Positions 48,223 to 61,175 of a DNA stretch of 64,000 nucleotides are shown here, piece after piece. The DNA is taken from assembly GCA_048013815.1 (NCBI GenBank), contig CM106585.1, forward strand, positions 18,414,001-18,478,000. The letters run 5' to 3'. Below the pieces are notes generated by a model. That model searched no databases. It had not been told where the DNA came from and saw nothing but the letters and a program-made list of their open reading frames with translations. The position numbers and the translations under genes were made by a program. Position 1 is the first letter of the stretch, and each line of letters starts with the position of its first letter. The stretch comes from Setoptus koraiensis. Taxonomy: Eukaryota > Arthropoda.

Positions 48223-49052
48223 GTGTCTTGTTGTCCGTCGCTCGGGCCGCTTTGTCTCTGGTCGCCAGAGTCGGGTGGCGGTTGTTTGACGGGCCAGCGA
48301 CAACAACGCCGATTGTTGTGATCGATTTGCGCGTTTGAGCGCGACCAAATCAGCGCCCACCGCGCTGATTGCGAGCGCGACCAAGGCCGGCCGCCGACGG
48401 GCCGCCGCTCGAGTGACCGGCCGCTCGGGTGACCGGCCGCTCGAGTCGAGCCTGTCGCTGGTCAAGCGCCGGTGTTCGGCCAGCAACTTGTCAGTGTGTG
48501 AAACAATTAGCGTTTTATGCATTTATAACCATGTGCTCGGCATCGGCACTCTCGGCCGCGACTCTCGCCAGCGCTCATTTCCTGTCCTTTATCTGCGACT
48601 CTATCTGGCGCTTTTATCTCGCTTTTATCTGCTGTCACGGCCACGAACACATGTATACATGACTCGGCCGTGTCGCTGGGCCGTGTCATGAGTCGCCAAA
48701 TGACGTTCGCCGGACAGGCGCTGTTAATTAAATTCCTTCTCTCGACTCGCGAGAGTCCCGAGTCGAGACTGGCTAACAGCGAATGACAACTGTGCCAGTG
48801 TGCTACAAATGACCAATTTACCTCGGCTACAAATTTGTAGCCGACAAAACCCCGTGCCGGCCCGCCGCTACAAATGTCCGATACAAATGTGTCCGGCGAC
48901 AAATAAACATGCGCCAGGTCGCGCATAAACAACCGGCCCGCGGGCTCGCGATCGTTCAAGTTGTTGAATTTGAATTATGGGCATCATTAGGCCCGACTGC
49001 TGACTGGCCACTGGCCGACCGGCCATTGAGACGCGCGGTGCCATTTCGGACC

Positions 49053-49099
49053 TGTCAGTTGGCTCACTGGTCAGTTGGCTCACTGGTCAGTTGGCCAGT
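49053..49099. repeat. 16-bp tandem repeat, 2.6 copies
   Basis: The unit gtcagttggctcactg is repeated twice and followed by a partial copy. Confidence 0.85.
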
Positions 49100-50524
49100 C
49101 GACGTAGCCATGCTCGCATAACGACATGACACATGACATAACAACCGGCCAGTGGCGGCCAGCGCGACAGCGCAACACGACAGAGATAAAAGTCATGTTA
49201 TTATTATAATTTAGAGCTGTTGTTGGTGGCGTCGTGTTACGACGCCGCGACATGCCAACTTACACGACATCTGACAGGATGCCCGACGCGGCTCGCATCA
49301 CGCCGGCCGCCGGCACGATCGCCCGACCGCCCCCCGTCCGACCGCCCCGTCTGTTGAACGGCGGCACTGCTGGCGTCACTGGCCTCGCCGGCAGCGTGCA
49401 GCCGGCTCCCGACAGTGACAGTGCAACTCTCTGGCCAGTCTCCGGCACAAAGGTTATGCTGTCACCGAAGAATTGGGCCCGGCCGCAACTTTCCATTTCG
49501 GCCGTTGCCGGCCACTGGCCACCGCTGATTATCGGCGCTAACAGCACGTGCCGTTTGTGCCGATAATCATGGGCTTGCTGCGTTGCTGCCGACACGACCG
49601 AAACTGTCGCTTGTCGGCCCGCTCGCCTATCCGCTCGCCCGATTGTCCGCTCGCCCGCTTGTCCGCTTGCGCAATCGACAAGTGCGCCGCGGACAAGTGA
49701 CGGACGGCCGGCCGGTCATTGGCCCGCCAGCTCGGCCCGCTCAGGGCATCTGTTGACTGTCACTGGCCGAGCCGGCCGACGCAAATCAGCTGACAGTTGC
49801 GAGTCAAGCGAAGCCGGCCCATGATGAATGATGCAGCAGTCGCAAATTATGATGTAATAATTGTAACAATATTTGTCCTGTCCACTAGTCATCACTTTTG
49901 GCGCTGGCCGACGTTGCGGCGCTGGCCCGCATCGATGCAGCGTCGCAGCTCATCAATCAGCGCGTCGTCGTCGCAAGGGCCAAATGGCCGAAATAGCAAC
50001 ATGCTGACGCGCTTTTGCTAGTAATATCACACAACACGGCCGTCGCATTGCGTAACACTGCCACTCCGGCCGCTGACAGTAACAAACAGTAGCTGGCCGG
50101 CGAGCACAGGCGAGCTCGCCGTGGCCCGGCCGGCGCAACCCGGCCCGGCAAACAGGTTGTTATCACCTGGCTCGCTTCACAATCGCAATTATGGCGATGT
50201 CTTGCGAAAGTCGACGCCGTCACGATTCTGCTCGCCTAGCGAGCGCTGGCCCATATCTCAAGCTGCCCACATGGCCGACGCAAGACGAAATTTCGCAACG
50301 GCCGGCGCGCATTTTGCGGGCCGAACGCGGCCCGCCGTTCGAAGCCGCTCGAGAGCGCCGCCGGGCCGGCCGGCCGGCGCGAATCGCCCGTCGACGGCCG
50401 ACTCTCTGTGACACACAATGGCCACTTAGTCGGGCGCGCATCGCACATTGCGCAACACTGCGACATGACCGATTGTTCAATTGTTGTTGCCGTTGTTGTT
50501 TGCTTTCATCGCAGCCATTTTATT

Positions 50525-50604
50525 TCTCGCCACTGGTCGCCACTGGTCGCCACTGGTCGCCACTGGTCGCCACTGGTCGCCATTGCTCGCCATCGCTCGC
50601 CATT
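50525..50604. repeat. 10-bp tandem repeat with five perfect copies
   Basis: cactggtcgc is repeated exactly five times at 50531-50580, with decayed copies on both sides (cattgctcgc, catcgctcgc). Confidence 0.92.
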
Positions 50605-51116
50605 CATACGCTCGGTATCGCCGTCTTGGTATCAGCTGTCATGATGTGCGCCAATTTCGCAGTGGCGCCAAATGGCGATGCCCGGCACCAATTCGACAAT
50701 GGCAGCCACCATTGATGACATCGGCCGGCCGCTCAGGTGAACTGGCGCTCATTACTTATTCATTTGGTGCACTCCCTTGCAGCAACAAAACACAAAACAA
50801 ATCAGATTGTAGTTGCTGCTCGAGTGCCCACTAATTACTCATTCACTTCATTACGGCGACCGGGCGAGCTTGCGCAAGCAAGCGGCAGCATTGCCGGCGA
50901 GTATCATTACATGATGCGCTCGCTTGCGGATGCTTTTGCTTACACTTTGCTTACACTTTGCTCACCGTGCCGGCCCGGCCGACGACGCTGATGCAAAAAG
51001 ATAAGAGCTCATTATGAGCGTCATTATCCATTATCCATTGTTTCTGCTTGTACCTGAACCATGTTCAATGTCGACAGCTCACCTGACGGCCACAGAACAA
51101 TGACGCTCCTCGGGTT

Positions 51117-51228
51117 CGCCGCTGTCGCTGTTGCAGTGGTCGCAGTTGTCGTTGTTGCTGTTGCTTTTGCTTTTGCTGTCGGTGTTGCTGTCGTTGTTGC
51201 TGTTGCCGTGGTTGTTGCTGTTGCAGAC
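51117..51228. repeat. GTTGCT/CAACAG tract
   Basis: Imperfect GTTGCTGTT sequence. Read on the - strand it is a CAACAG run followed, 30-40 bp on, by CAG/GTGAGC at about 51081, which could be a leader exon. The support is weak. Confidence 0.75.
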
Positions 51229-51596
51229 GGTTGGGCACAGTTGATAGTTGATAATTGAGCTGGCCGGCCGGCCAGTGAGAGGCAAACTCGCTCACTCTCT
51301 CGGCTCACTTGTCGCTGCTCACTTGGCTCGGCTCACCTTCGCCCGCGCCACGGTGTTGGCTGCACTGGCGCTGTTAGTGGCTATTGGCCGCCAACTTGTA
51401 GCCCACTTCGGCCGCTTCCAGGCCGCTGCCGGCCACTCGGCCAATTGCCTGCTGACCACTAACAAATGCCAACTGGAAAGCCAGGTGAACGTAAACGGCG
51501 TCATTGTCGTCGTTTGGGCATCGCTTTGTTTCAACAAAGTGCGCCGTTGCCATGACTATTTGTTGTTGTGTCTACAAACAACAGCGCAGACAACAA

Positions 51597-51616
51597 CAAC
51601 AACAACAACAACAACA
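51597..51616. repeat. (CAA)n microsatellite
   Basis: About seven uninterrupted CAA units. Confidence 0.9.
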
Positions 51617-52035
51617 TTCAAACGCATGTCCGCTGGCTTGGTTGTTGCGTCATCGTCGTCACTGGCCGCTCACTTCAAATGGCCGCTCTTCCTATTACAT
51701 AATAATGTTACATAATAGTGTTACACAATAATGCTGCGCATTGATGTTACGTAATATTGCGTTGCCTAGTAATGCATAATGCTACACACGATAATGTTAC
51801 TCGAGCGGGGGCGTTCCGGCGCTGCTGGCAACTGGTCAGCAACACGCCAGTGACGCGCTCATTTGGTCGTTTGGGCCTTCGACGGCCGAGTGGTTCTAGC
51901 CGGACGGCCGGACAGCCGGACAGCGGATGGCCGGGTAGTGTTGTGCAGGGGTTGTAGCTGTGCGCAATATCGAGTCTCGATCTTCGCTTTGTTTGCCCGA
52001 TCGGCCGGCCCGATCTTGCGGCCACTCGGGGCTTG

Positions 52036-52078
52036 TGGCGCTGCTGCTCAACAAGTTGCGCGGCCGGCAGCAGCGCCA
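52036..52078. repeat. Perfect inverted repeat, 12-bp arms
   Basis: tggcgctgctgc at 52036-52047 pairs with 52067-52078 around a 19-nt loop. Confidence 0.85.
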
Positions 52079-52457
52079 AAGGTCAGCTGCTGCCGGTCGG
52101 TCTTGCAATAGGTAATTAATTGTTAGCTCGGCGAGCCGATCCAATCGCGAGACATTAACGATCGTCCGAGCTAGACGCCGAACAATGCTCAAACACACAC
52201 GAATACGCCGTGCATGCATTCATATTCATGCACGGATAAACAAGCGGATAAACGCCTGGCCATAGCAGGCCGACAGAATCTGTCGGACAGATCCTGTTGG
52301 ATTGAGACGTTTCGGCTGCGCTCACCAATACATGTTGCACTGGCAGTGTTGCATTGGTCTTGTGAGTGTGAGTGTGTGTGTTTTCGTAATTAATCATAAT
52401 ATCTCTGTGGTCGTTATTTTACATAAAACACACATCGTGGCGCACGTTGCAATCAAG

Positions 52458-52477
52458 CAAGTGTGTGTGTGTGTGTG
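52458..52477. repeat. (GT)n microsatellite
   Basis: Uninterrupted GT run within the sequence caagtgtgtg. Confidence 0.9.
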
Positions 52478-53000
52478 TCGTAGCTGGCCACTAATTAGGA
52501 ACGAATCAAAAAACAATTCTCATCACGGCAATTGTCTCATTATGCGTGCCCATATAAACGTGGCTCGTTTGCGGCGGCGCCAAGCGGCCAGCGCAATTGT
52601 CAGACTGGCCACGATTTGTCGGTTTGTGGCCAGTGCGTTGCCAAGATGAATTCATTGAGAGAGAGACGAACGTTAGTCAGTTACTGGGTTAGCTGTTGGT
52701 CGGCGGCGCCGGCGCTCGTTACTCAACAATGTGTATCTATCGCGAATGGCGGCCAACGAAGCCCCGGCTAGCCGGCCCGTCGGCCCGACAGCGCAGAGAG
52801 AAAGTAAACCACTTGTTGCATGTACATAATTAAGATGTTGCCAATGTTGTTTATCGCCATTGATAAGCAATTGTGTTGTTGCTGTTGTTGTTGCCGGTTG
52901 AATAATAGCAACGACGACCACTCGAACAATAATAATGATTGCTGGCATGAGGTCACGATTTATTATTGCATTATTGCGTAGCGTATGATGCGAGCCCGCT

Positions 53001-53070
53001 CTGGCCGCTTCGGCCCGCTTGGCTGCTGGCCGCCACTTTGGCCGCTTCGGCCGCTTTGGCCGCTTTGGCT
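53001..53070. repeat. ggccgcttt/ggccgcttc repeat
   Basis: Degenerate 9-10 bp repeat of ggccgctttg with a ctggccgcca interruption. Confidence 0.8.
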
Positions 53071-55700
53071 GCCCAATCGGACACTTGGCCCAAGTGACTT
53101 GGGGCTGGTTGCGGGCCATGCGATGCACGGAAATAATAATAGCATTAACGATTGTAATGACGATGATGATGTTGCTGTGTTTGTGCGAGCCGTTCAAATT
53201 TGAATTTGACGACGACGACGACGACTTGCACAACTTGTAACTCTCATAACTGGCAACTCCAATCAAAACGCAAACGTTGCCAAGCGGGCCAACTCCCGCC
53301 GGCCCGTCAGCGCCGGCCCGTCACTGTTGGCTCGTTAATGTTGGCCAGTTGTCTTGACGAGCCCATGATACAGCGCTCGACAATGGCATCGTCATTGCGA
53401 TGGCGCATCAAACTTCAGGAAGTGTCACCACATTTGCCGGCCGCACGGCCGACACACACAAACGCCGGCCAGCTAACGAACTGCCGATCGACTGCAACGC
53501 GACTGCATAACTGGCCAACGCTAATTGCTAGTTGCGAAACTTGCCCATGTCAGATCATGCAATTAGTTGATTGGCGCAAGCCAACTGTCCAACAAACTGT
53601 TACAAACTCTCGCGAACAGACTCTCGCGAACTCTCGCCGCCGTTACATCATCCCTGCGCTGGCAGCGCCGCATTACGAGAGCCCCGACTAACCACTCTTT
53701 CTCTGTCTGTCTCTTCTAACGCTCAAACGCTCCGACGCTGCAACATTCCGATATTGCGATGCTCCAACGCTCGATCCTCGTCGCATCCGATGCTCCGGCG
53801 ACGCACACAAACACCCGCTTGGACAAACACAAACAACCCACGGTATCGACACTTACGCAAACAGGTAAGCAAAACTGCAAGCTCCGTCAGCGCGACCCAA
53901 CATTCGCGCTTGTCCGCAAGAGCCAACTGTGAGGGGCATCGCCGGTGCTGAAGCGAACCCCTCTCGCCAGTTGAAAACTTTCTTTTAATTGCTATCAGGC
54001 AAACAATTATCGGGTTGCGCCGCCGCAGCTCACCTGCCGAACGCAATTTGGGTCAATCAGTGCATCGGCTGGCCGGTCGTTGGGTCGCTCGTTGCGGGTC
54101 GCGAGTCGCCGATTGCCAATTGCCAATTGCAGCAGCAGCAGCCAGCCAGCTATTTTGATTGGGGCGAACGAACACACGAACGTCTCGGGACTCGAGACGC
54201 TCGGGCTGGCGTTGTTGGCTGCCCGAGCACAACAAAGAGCCATACAAGATCGATGGAAGAATGAGCGATAATTACGACGACGACGAGTCGCTTCTTGCGC
54301 CGCTCAGGCTCTCGCCTATCGACTAATCTAATTACTGAGCTCATGCTAGCTCGCCTCATGCCATCCATGTGGCCGTGTGCTGGCCGTCGGGTCTTCGTGG
54401 CAAAAGCCATAAGGCACAAGAACAGGTTCATTGTGCCCATTGTTGTGTACATAATAGTGTGCGTCTGTCCTGCGATGGCAATTTCGCTCCGGCAAGGCAC
54501 CGGCCCGAAGCAGCGGTGTGGCCCCTTCTTCTCGACACAACGGTGATTACAATGGCTCTATCCTTCTCTCCCTGTGGATATGTATAGCATGAATAGCGGT
54601 AATTGCTTTATGTGACACACGCATTCTTCTCCTTCTTCTGTGTAACTTGCTGGCTGGCTGGCTGGCCAAAGTCAATTTGGGTTGCTCACCTCGGCGGCCT
54701 GATTTGTCTTGGCGGCCCGAGAGCAGGTGAAACAATCGACGGCAAGCGAAAGTCTCTTTGTATGGGCTGCCTATTTCGGCCCAAACAAAGCGCCGACGCT
54801 GACTTGCCGCGCGGCTCCTCACCTGAAGCAACTCAAACAAATTGAGCAAGCGCCGGCTCGGACTTCGTGATGCAAATCGAGTTGCGTATGCATCAAATTG
54901 TTGCCCGGTGATACATGATAATCGGCGACGATCCTTTGGCTCGCACCATGCGCCATACCATTGCGCCACCTGTCGACCTGGGCGCGTTGGAGCCGAAGAA
55001 AAATAATTCTGGCGTGTTGCTGTCCGGCAGTGGCGGCGCGGTGCGGCCCGAGAGCGAGAGCGATGACCTTCAACCTGCAATGAATCGGTGCAGCGATTCG
55101 GGCAGCATCAACAATAATAGATATCATTCGTGTCTGTTGTTGTTCATGCCCATCGCTGAATGGATTGAATACAAATCTCTGTCTGTCTCGTCCTGCGCAA
55201 TTTGAATTTGCGCCTCGTTCGCAGTTGCTCGCACACTCAACTATTGTTCGCTGCCAGATAATCATTAATGGCCAACATGCTAATGGTTATGGTATTGGTT
55301 GTTGCCGACGGTTATTAGTGGCCGTTATTAGCGGCCGGCACACAACGCAATTATGCCACAACAACAACAACAACAACTACGATGACGACGGCCGATCGTC
55401 AGGCTCATGTCTGGCGCTCGGCCGGCGCTTCGGCCAGTTCGGTCTGCTTCCAACAGTTCGGTCTGGTTCGCCGCTGCTCGCATTCGAAGACACTCATCAA
55501 TCGCGGCCCCAGACAGCGCTGACCGGTCCACGTGCACCCGCTACCTGTCCTGTGGCCGCTGCAGGCTGGTTGCTGGTCGTTGGTTGCCGCTTGTGGCGGT
55601 GGCGGCGGCGGCAGCGGCATGTTGACGGCGATAATGATGCCGCTCACCGCGGCCGACAACACCACCGACTGACCAGCGCCGACAACAACCACAGCCGCGG

Positions 55701-58700
55701 CCGCACAGCCAACTGAACATGGCACAAAGCGCCACTGAGATTAAAAAGAATGATTGTTTGTCTGTCATCGTGCTGCATCTTGCTTCTTTTGCATGTTTCC
55801 CCACTTGTGGGACCAGTACTTCTTCTTATAAATTCTTGTTCTGTTTTCGAAACGTTTCGTCGTCGTTCTGTTCAGCGAAACTGTGTGCCTCGCTCTCTCA
55901 TTTGCATGCTCCGAAGCAGCGAGTGTTCGATAACTGTACTCACCGTGGCACCAACATTGAGCAAGATGAATGCCCACAAATGCCTACAGCACTCCAGACA
56001 AGTTGGCGGGGGGCATCATCGAATTCTCCTTCGCCTACTCACCAGATCGCAGATATACGCAGCACACTTGAGGAGAGCAACTAGAGCAAAAACAAAATGC
56101 ACATTACAACATTTTGCTCATGGGCTGCCAGCTCGAGCTCGTGCAAATCATCTGGCGTCGCTCTTTGGAGGTCGCCAGTCGGTCAATATTGATACTCTTG
56201 ATAGTCTCGTTATCTTTGGCTCTCGCCATGCTGCTTGCGGAGAGTACATGGATCCTGTATGAGATGATGTTGTTATTATGCATGTACATATTTGAGCATT
56301 AGAGTGATAGATTCACTTTCTGGCTGTTGCGAGTCCGCAACATGAGAGAGTGGCGGTGGTGCTGGTGGTGGTGTCATTTTAGCGACGTCAGTCAGTCAGT
56401 CAGTCAGTCAGTAACTAGCTTGTGAGTGGTGGCACACATTAAAACACTTAACTAAAATAAATATCATCATGATCAAATACTCAATGTTTGCCTCTGGCTT
56501 CGTTGCTGGCGCTGCTGCTGCCCACTAGCTTTAATTACTGCTCAAGTTAATTAGAGGGCACACCAAAAAGCTTGTACGATCAACAGCATGCAGTAGAGCA
56601 GCTGCTAGTTTGCAGTGGAGAGCCCACTTAGAGCCACTTTAGAGCTTCTCCTTGTTTTTTTAAGTTTATACACATTCTAGCCTTCATCAATTGCGTGTGG
56701 CCAACGCAAACAAAGTGGCCACAATCTTGTACTTGGTCTCTATTAGCACCAACAGCAGCACACTTCCAGGATCGGATGGACACTGACTGTCAATGGCTTC
56801 TCGTGGCCGTTGCTCATCCAAAGTTCATCAACATGTGTCCAACGATCATGATGATAATAATGTGAACCGGCGCTACTAGATAAGCGATCTGCTGTTATGG
56901 CCACAGTAAATTAAACCAGTAGGTTAAAAATAGGAAGTGTCCATTATTGTGTCCCAATGACACTTCTGCTCGCTGTCCTATACCGGGCCCGGTCCTTATC
57001 GGGTCAATTTAATAACGGTAGATACACGTTGAATATATTGGTGATGTATACCACCATGTGTGCAGAGCAAAATCGTTATCCATTTTGAGATAAATAATAT
57101 ATAGTGCTATTTGAATGTGACAAAGACCACCACACACGCCGGCCCGATGTCGTGATCATGATGTCATAATGTGATGTCAATCACTAATAAAAATGAATTC
57201 ACAATGTCACTCTATATCCATGGGAAGTGCGCTTCATGGTCGCGATGCTCGCAAACATGAAACAAACAAACCAACAAGCAGCATATAGCACTCACATAAC
57301 AGATATATATTGATATTTGATGAGCACATGAGTGAATAAAGCAATTACATAGTAATTGATTGAAATATGACTTGAATATGGCGACACAAAAAACGATCAT
57401 GACGACAACGATATCCGATCATGATCGGCCCAATGTGCCTCACCAAGAGCATTTCATGACGTCATCTCACATTGACATGGTGAGTTGTCATATGGCTCAA
57501 AATTGGTGACATGCAGACGATACTGTAACCATGTCGACACGTCTAATTGGTTGTATATTATCACTTACTCCTCCTGGGCGCTCTTTTTCGTCTTGAAAGA
57601 AGAGCTTCTTAGCTTGGCGATATAGCTTTAGCTCATATAGATAGACGATCAAGATGAAATGGAATCTCTCTTATCGATATGCCCCAAATGCGACAATTCT
57701 CAAATGATGAGTGTAATGAACCTCGTAATAGATTTGGCGCTCTCAGCTTTCTTCGAAATGTACCATCGCAAGTGTAAATGCCTCCATTAATCTGCAGCGA
57801 CTGTGTACTTTTTGGTCATCAGTGGCTCCTTTCTCGTCCTATGGCCCATTTGCAATGGTTCTGTTGCAACTATGATGGCTCTCAGAAGGGATCAACATCG
57901 CTGGCATCTACTACTCATTCTGTTCATATGAATCTTGTTGCCATTAATTGTGACGAAATGTCATGTCGCAGTGATTTAGTCGGCTACCACAACTATCACT
58001 GCCACTGTTATATTAAACAACACTCGCTATTATAACGACAAGCAAACTTTCTTATAACATTAGATGAAATTTATCACTTTATAAGAGTGAGCGCACAAAA
58101 AACATTTGCTGTGGTCTGGCGGTGCAACGTCCCATGGACATCTCCACATGGTACCATCCATCTCCTAAGGCAACTAGAGTGATATGTTCTGTTCTTGCTA
58201 GTTTATTCTTGGCTAGTTAAGACCATCCCCGATGGCTCCCCTTAGTGTCCGCTGACTTACAGGGTGGGAGTGTGAAAAGAAGAAATAGTGTGGCATCATT
58301 AGCAGTGGCATTGGTGCTTCCGACTGTGACTTTGACTTTTGGATCTGCTCAGACAAGTCGATGACAACAACAATACCGACTGGTGTTGTTGATTCACACA
58401 AGCGTTAGATGTGAACGCATCAACATTTGTTCATTCGTTATGGTAGTCTATCATGGTCAATTTTTAGCTTGCGCACATTGATGTATGAGTAACAGTCGAT
58501 TGTTTTGCAGCCGTTTGTTCATGGTGCCTTATTATGAGACGAATTGAGTGTGTTGAAAACACTCAATATGTCTAGTAGAAGCACAAAATAGCCAACGTCC
58601 CTTGCCAGAGTCTAGCTCAATGCTGATGGTTAAAATCAACCATCATAATATCATGTGTGTAGATGGGTAGCTTAGTCAACCCATGATGCCCATATTGTTC

Positions 58701-59838
58701 GTTGGCGTTTTGTTCTCGGTCGGTTGTGCTCGATTTGAGATCGTATCATCACTCTCTCACACTTAGTGGTATCTCTCATAGATGTTATGTTCCAGTTATG
58801 TAACTTGCTGGCCATTAAAGTTGCTGCCGTGTTGTTGATGCTGTGTTGGCTATTGCCTCGGGATGTATGAGGCCATGCATCATAAACATAATAATATTTC
58901 ATAATATTTTCAGTCAGTTTCCATGTAACCAACAAGAGACACATAGAGAAAAATTGAAGAGAATTTCAGATCTCTAAATGTGTGATCATGATGACGATCA
59001 TTGTGTAAGCGTCAGCAGTTAATAGCAGAAACAGGCTGAATGTGGCCCGGTTGTAGCAGGTATTTCTCAGTACGTACGATTTCTATATGTATTGCTTCAT
59101 TAAATAATACAACAATACGAACAACGAACACATCCCCACTTACATGGCGCAACATGTTATTACGTGCCAATAACACCTTACGATTGTCATTGTGTTTATC
59201 TGTTGTCCTTGGTAGTTGTGAGACGGTGCTGGTGGTAGTAGTAGTGCCATTGGCGAAGTCACCTATGACGTTCCTGTATAATACTCTTCGGTCCATTGAC
59301 CACCACCAACGTTGTCCAACAAAACTGATCAGATGATATGGGCGGCAGAAAGAACTAGGTGTGTGTTTGTCTCACAAGATTTTTTGACACAAACAACCGA
59401 TATTATTATGTATATCGGTAGGCAGTATTTCCACACAGTAAACATTGTTTCATCTCAGCACTGATATATAAGCACGTAGCCAATGAAGGAAGAAATCGCT
59501 TACAAACTCGCTGGCAACGAACAACAAATCAGATTCGAGCGCATACAATTGACTGACCACCATCGGCGTCGCCGTTTGTCTACAAACCTATGCTATCTAT
59601 TCTTGTAGAGTAGTACATAATTCGTCGTCGCTGTTGTTCTGATCCGTGAGAAAATCCAACACACGTACTTATTTTGTAGCGCGTTGCTGTTCCTTTTCAG
59701 TGTCATCATGATGACAAACTTGTTGATCATAGAGAATACACAAGAAGCGATAGTTGAGAAACAAGATAGGTGACATCCTATTCACTGTTCGTGCTCACAT
59801 GCTATTGGATAGATACATGATCGTTACCGACAAAATCA
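55701..59838. other. AT-richer spacer
   Basis: Composition shifts to moderate or high AT. A 170-codon + frame at 55750-56262, beginning with a hydrophobic stretch, has no domain and no clear splice sites. A (GTCA)n run lies at 56387-56412. Nothing else is supported. Confidence 0.5.
56387..56412. repeat. (GTCA)n microsatellite
   Basis: Six uninterrupted copies of the tetranucleotide. Confidence 0.9.
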
Positions 59839-60099
59839 ATGATCTTGCGGCGGCAATCATTATATTTCACCGAGGGCTCATCTTGCTCGCTCGTGCTTTC
59901 TTTATTTTTGCTTGCTGCCGCGCTATGTATGATCGTGGCTAAGCTGCCCATTGACCTTATCAGTTCGTATCCCACTGGATGGCACGATCTGTTACGTCTG
60001 AGAGACCCACTGCAAACAAGTCTCTATCTGGGATGTGGAATGCAAATGCTATTTGGTTTTTTCTCTCTAGTGGTTGCCGACCAATCTAATTATACCTAA
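59839..60099 (+). CDS. Orphan open frame with two hydrophobic segments
   Basis: 86 codons from ATG 59839 to a TAA. Hydrophobic segments SLVLSLFLLAAALCMIVA and LYLGCGMQMLFGFFSLVVA flank a polar loop containing SSYPTGWHDLLRLRD. Alternatively it could be a terminal exon entered after a T-rich tract ending in gctaag at about 59943, with the frame still open to the same stop. I recognise no family. Local AT content makes an 86-codon frame less likely by chance than in the GC-rich part, but there is no other support. It could be a relic of a membrane-protein gene. Confidence 0.2.
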   Translation: MILRRQSLYFTEGSSCSLVLSLFLLAAALCMIVAKLPIDLISSYPTGWHDLLRLRDPLQTSLYLGCGMQMLFGFFSLVVADQSNYT

Positions 60100-61140
60100 T
60101 GATTCTCGTGTTTATTTGCCGGCCCATTTGTTAGCCGGGGTGCCTTAGATATATTACATGATAAAAAGCGAGAGTCTGGTGGTGTGTGGTACCTATAGAC
60201 CCACACTATTCTGCTTGGGCCAAACAATCTATATCTGTGTGGCATGCGTGTGTTCGATCGACTTCATCACGATAAAATCGGTTATTGGAAAAGGTGTAAT
60301 GATGACGCGGCGTGATTAATCAGCATTGGTGGTAGTGGTGATGTCGGTGACGGCGGTGCCACCAAACAAAGACCAAGCGCCATGATCAGTCAAGGTAACT
60401 ACAACGAGCAATTGAAGGCTAATGGCGAGCAGCTGATTCTGATCGGGCGGACCATTCTGACAGTCGGCCGGCCGGCTGGCCGTTGTGCCGGTGAGCGTAA
60501 AGTCGGCTTCTAAAGTTTTACCTATTCCTCGTGATTCTCTATGGCGATAGCGACGGCATGGCGGCGGCCACGATCAAAGGTACACAAACGAACAAATTAG
60601 TGGTAATAATGACGCCGATGATTATAATATTAGTGTGTTCTCTTAGTTAGACTATCATTATTGAAGGTGATGCAGCAGCAGCGGCAGCGGCAGCAGCGGT
60701 GTCCAGTATGGTCATTTTCAGTTTGTTCCTTTCCTATCGGTTGAGTCATATAACAAATTTAGTGCGCTCACTTAATTAAACCATGACAAATGTAACCATC
60801 ACGAGTCTCGTTGCCAGTTGCTGTTTGCAATAGAATGGAGCGGTTAAACAATTGAACGTTGCCGAATGCCAGTAATAAATCTATCTATAGATCAATCGAT
60901 GGGCATTGATCGCTGGCCTCACTCTGTGGCCATATCTCTAACTAATGGCCGGCCGGCTGCGTCCGACGAATAAAACGATTATTGGACTGCCAGCATGCCA
61001 GTTGTTCAGTGTGATTCATAATCAGATTATTGCTATTAGTATCGTTGGCGCGCTTGAATAAGTGTGGTTATATTAGTTTAACTAGACGCCTGCCCGGAGA
61101 GCAGTAAAAGGCAATTCCAAAAGCGTTTCCAGAGACTGTA

Positions 61141-61142
<2 letters not shown>

Positions 61143-61171
<29 letters not shown>
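61143..61171. repeat. (TC)14 microsatellite
   Basis: Uninterrupted TC/GA run, about 1.5 kb upstream of the second signal-peptide exon. Confidence 0.95.

Positions 61172-61175
<4 letters not shown>

Larger units (their letters stand above)
40001..55700. other. GC-rich intron or intergenic DNA, second part
   Basis: No gene was recognised. Long frames such as 43667-44500, 45203-45901 and 46222-46869 are multi-frame GC effects without a domain. Small repeats are listed separately. An isolated consensus donor at 53865 follows an A/C-rich stretch. GC-richness fades from about 52 kb. Confidence 0.45.

Noticed and set aside
20588-50604. CRISPR-like arrays among the tandem repeats
   Set aside because: Copies are head to tail with no unique spacers, units are 9-20 bp, and the DNA is eukaryotic.
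54915-55205. 96-codon + frame with an acidic, Ser-rich stretch
   Set aside because: It looks superficially protein-like, but the opposite strand is also open for 148 and 177 codons. A stop lies just before the ATG, and no splice site or family match supports either strand.
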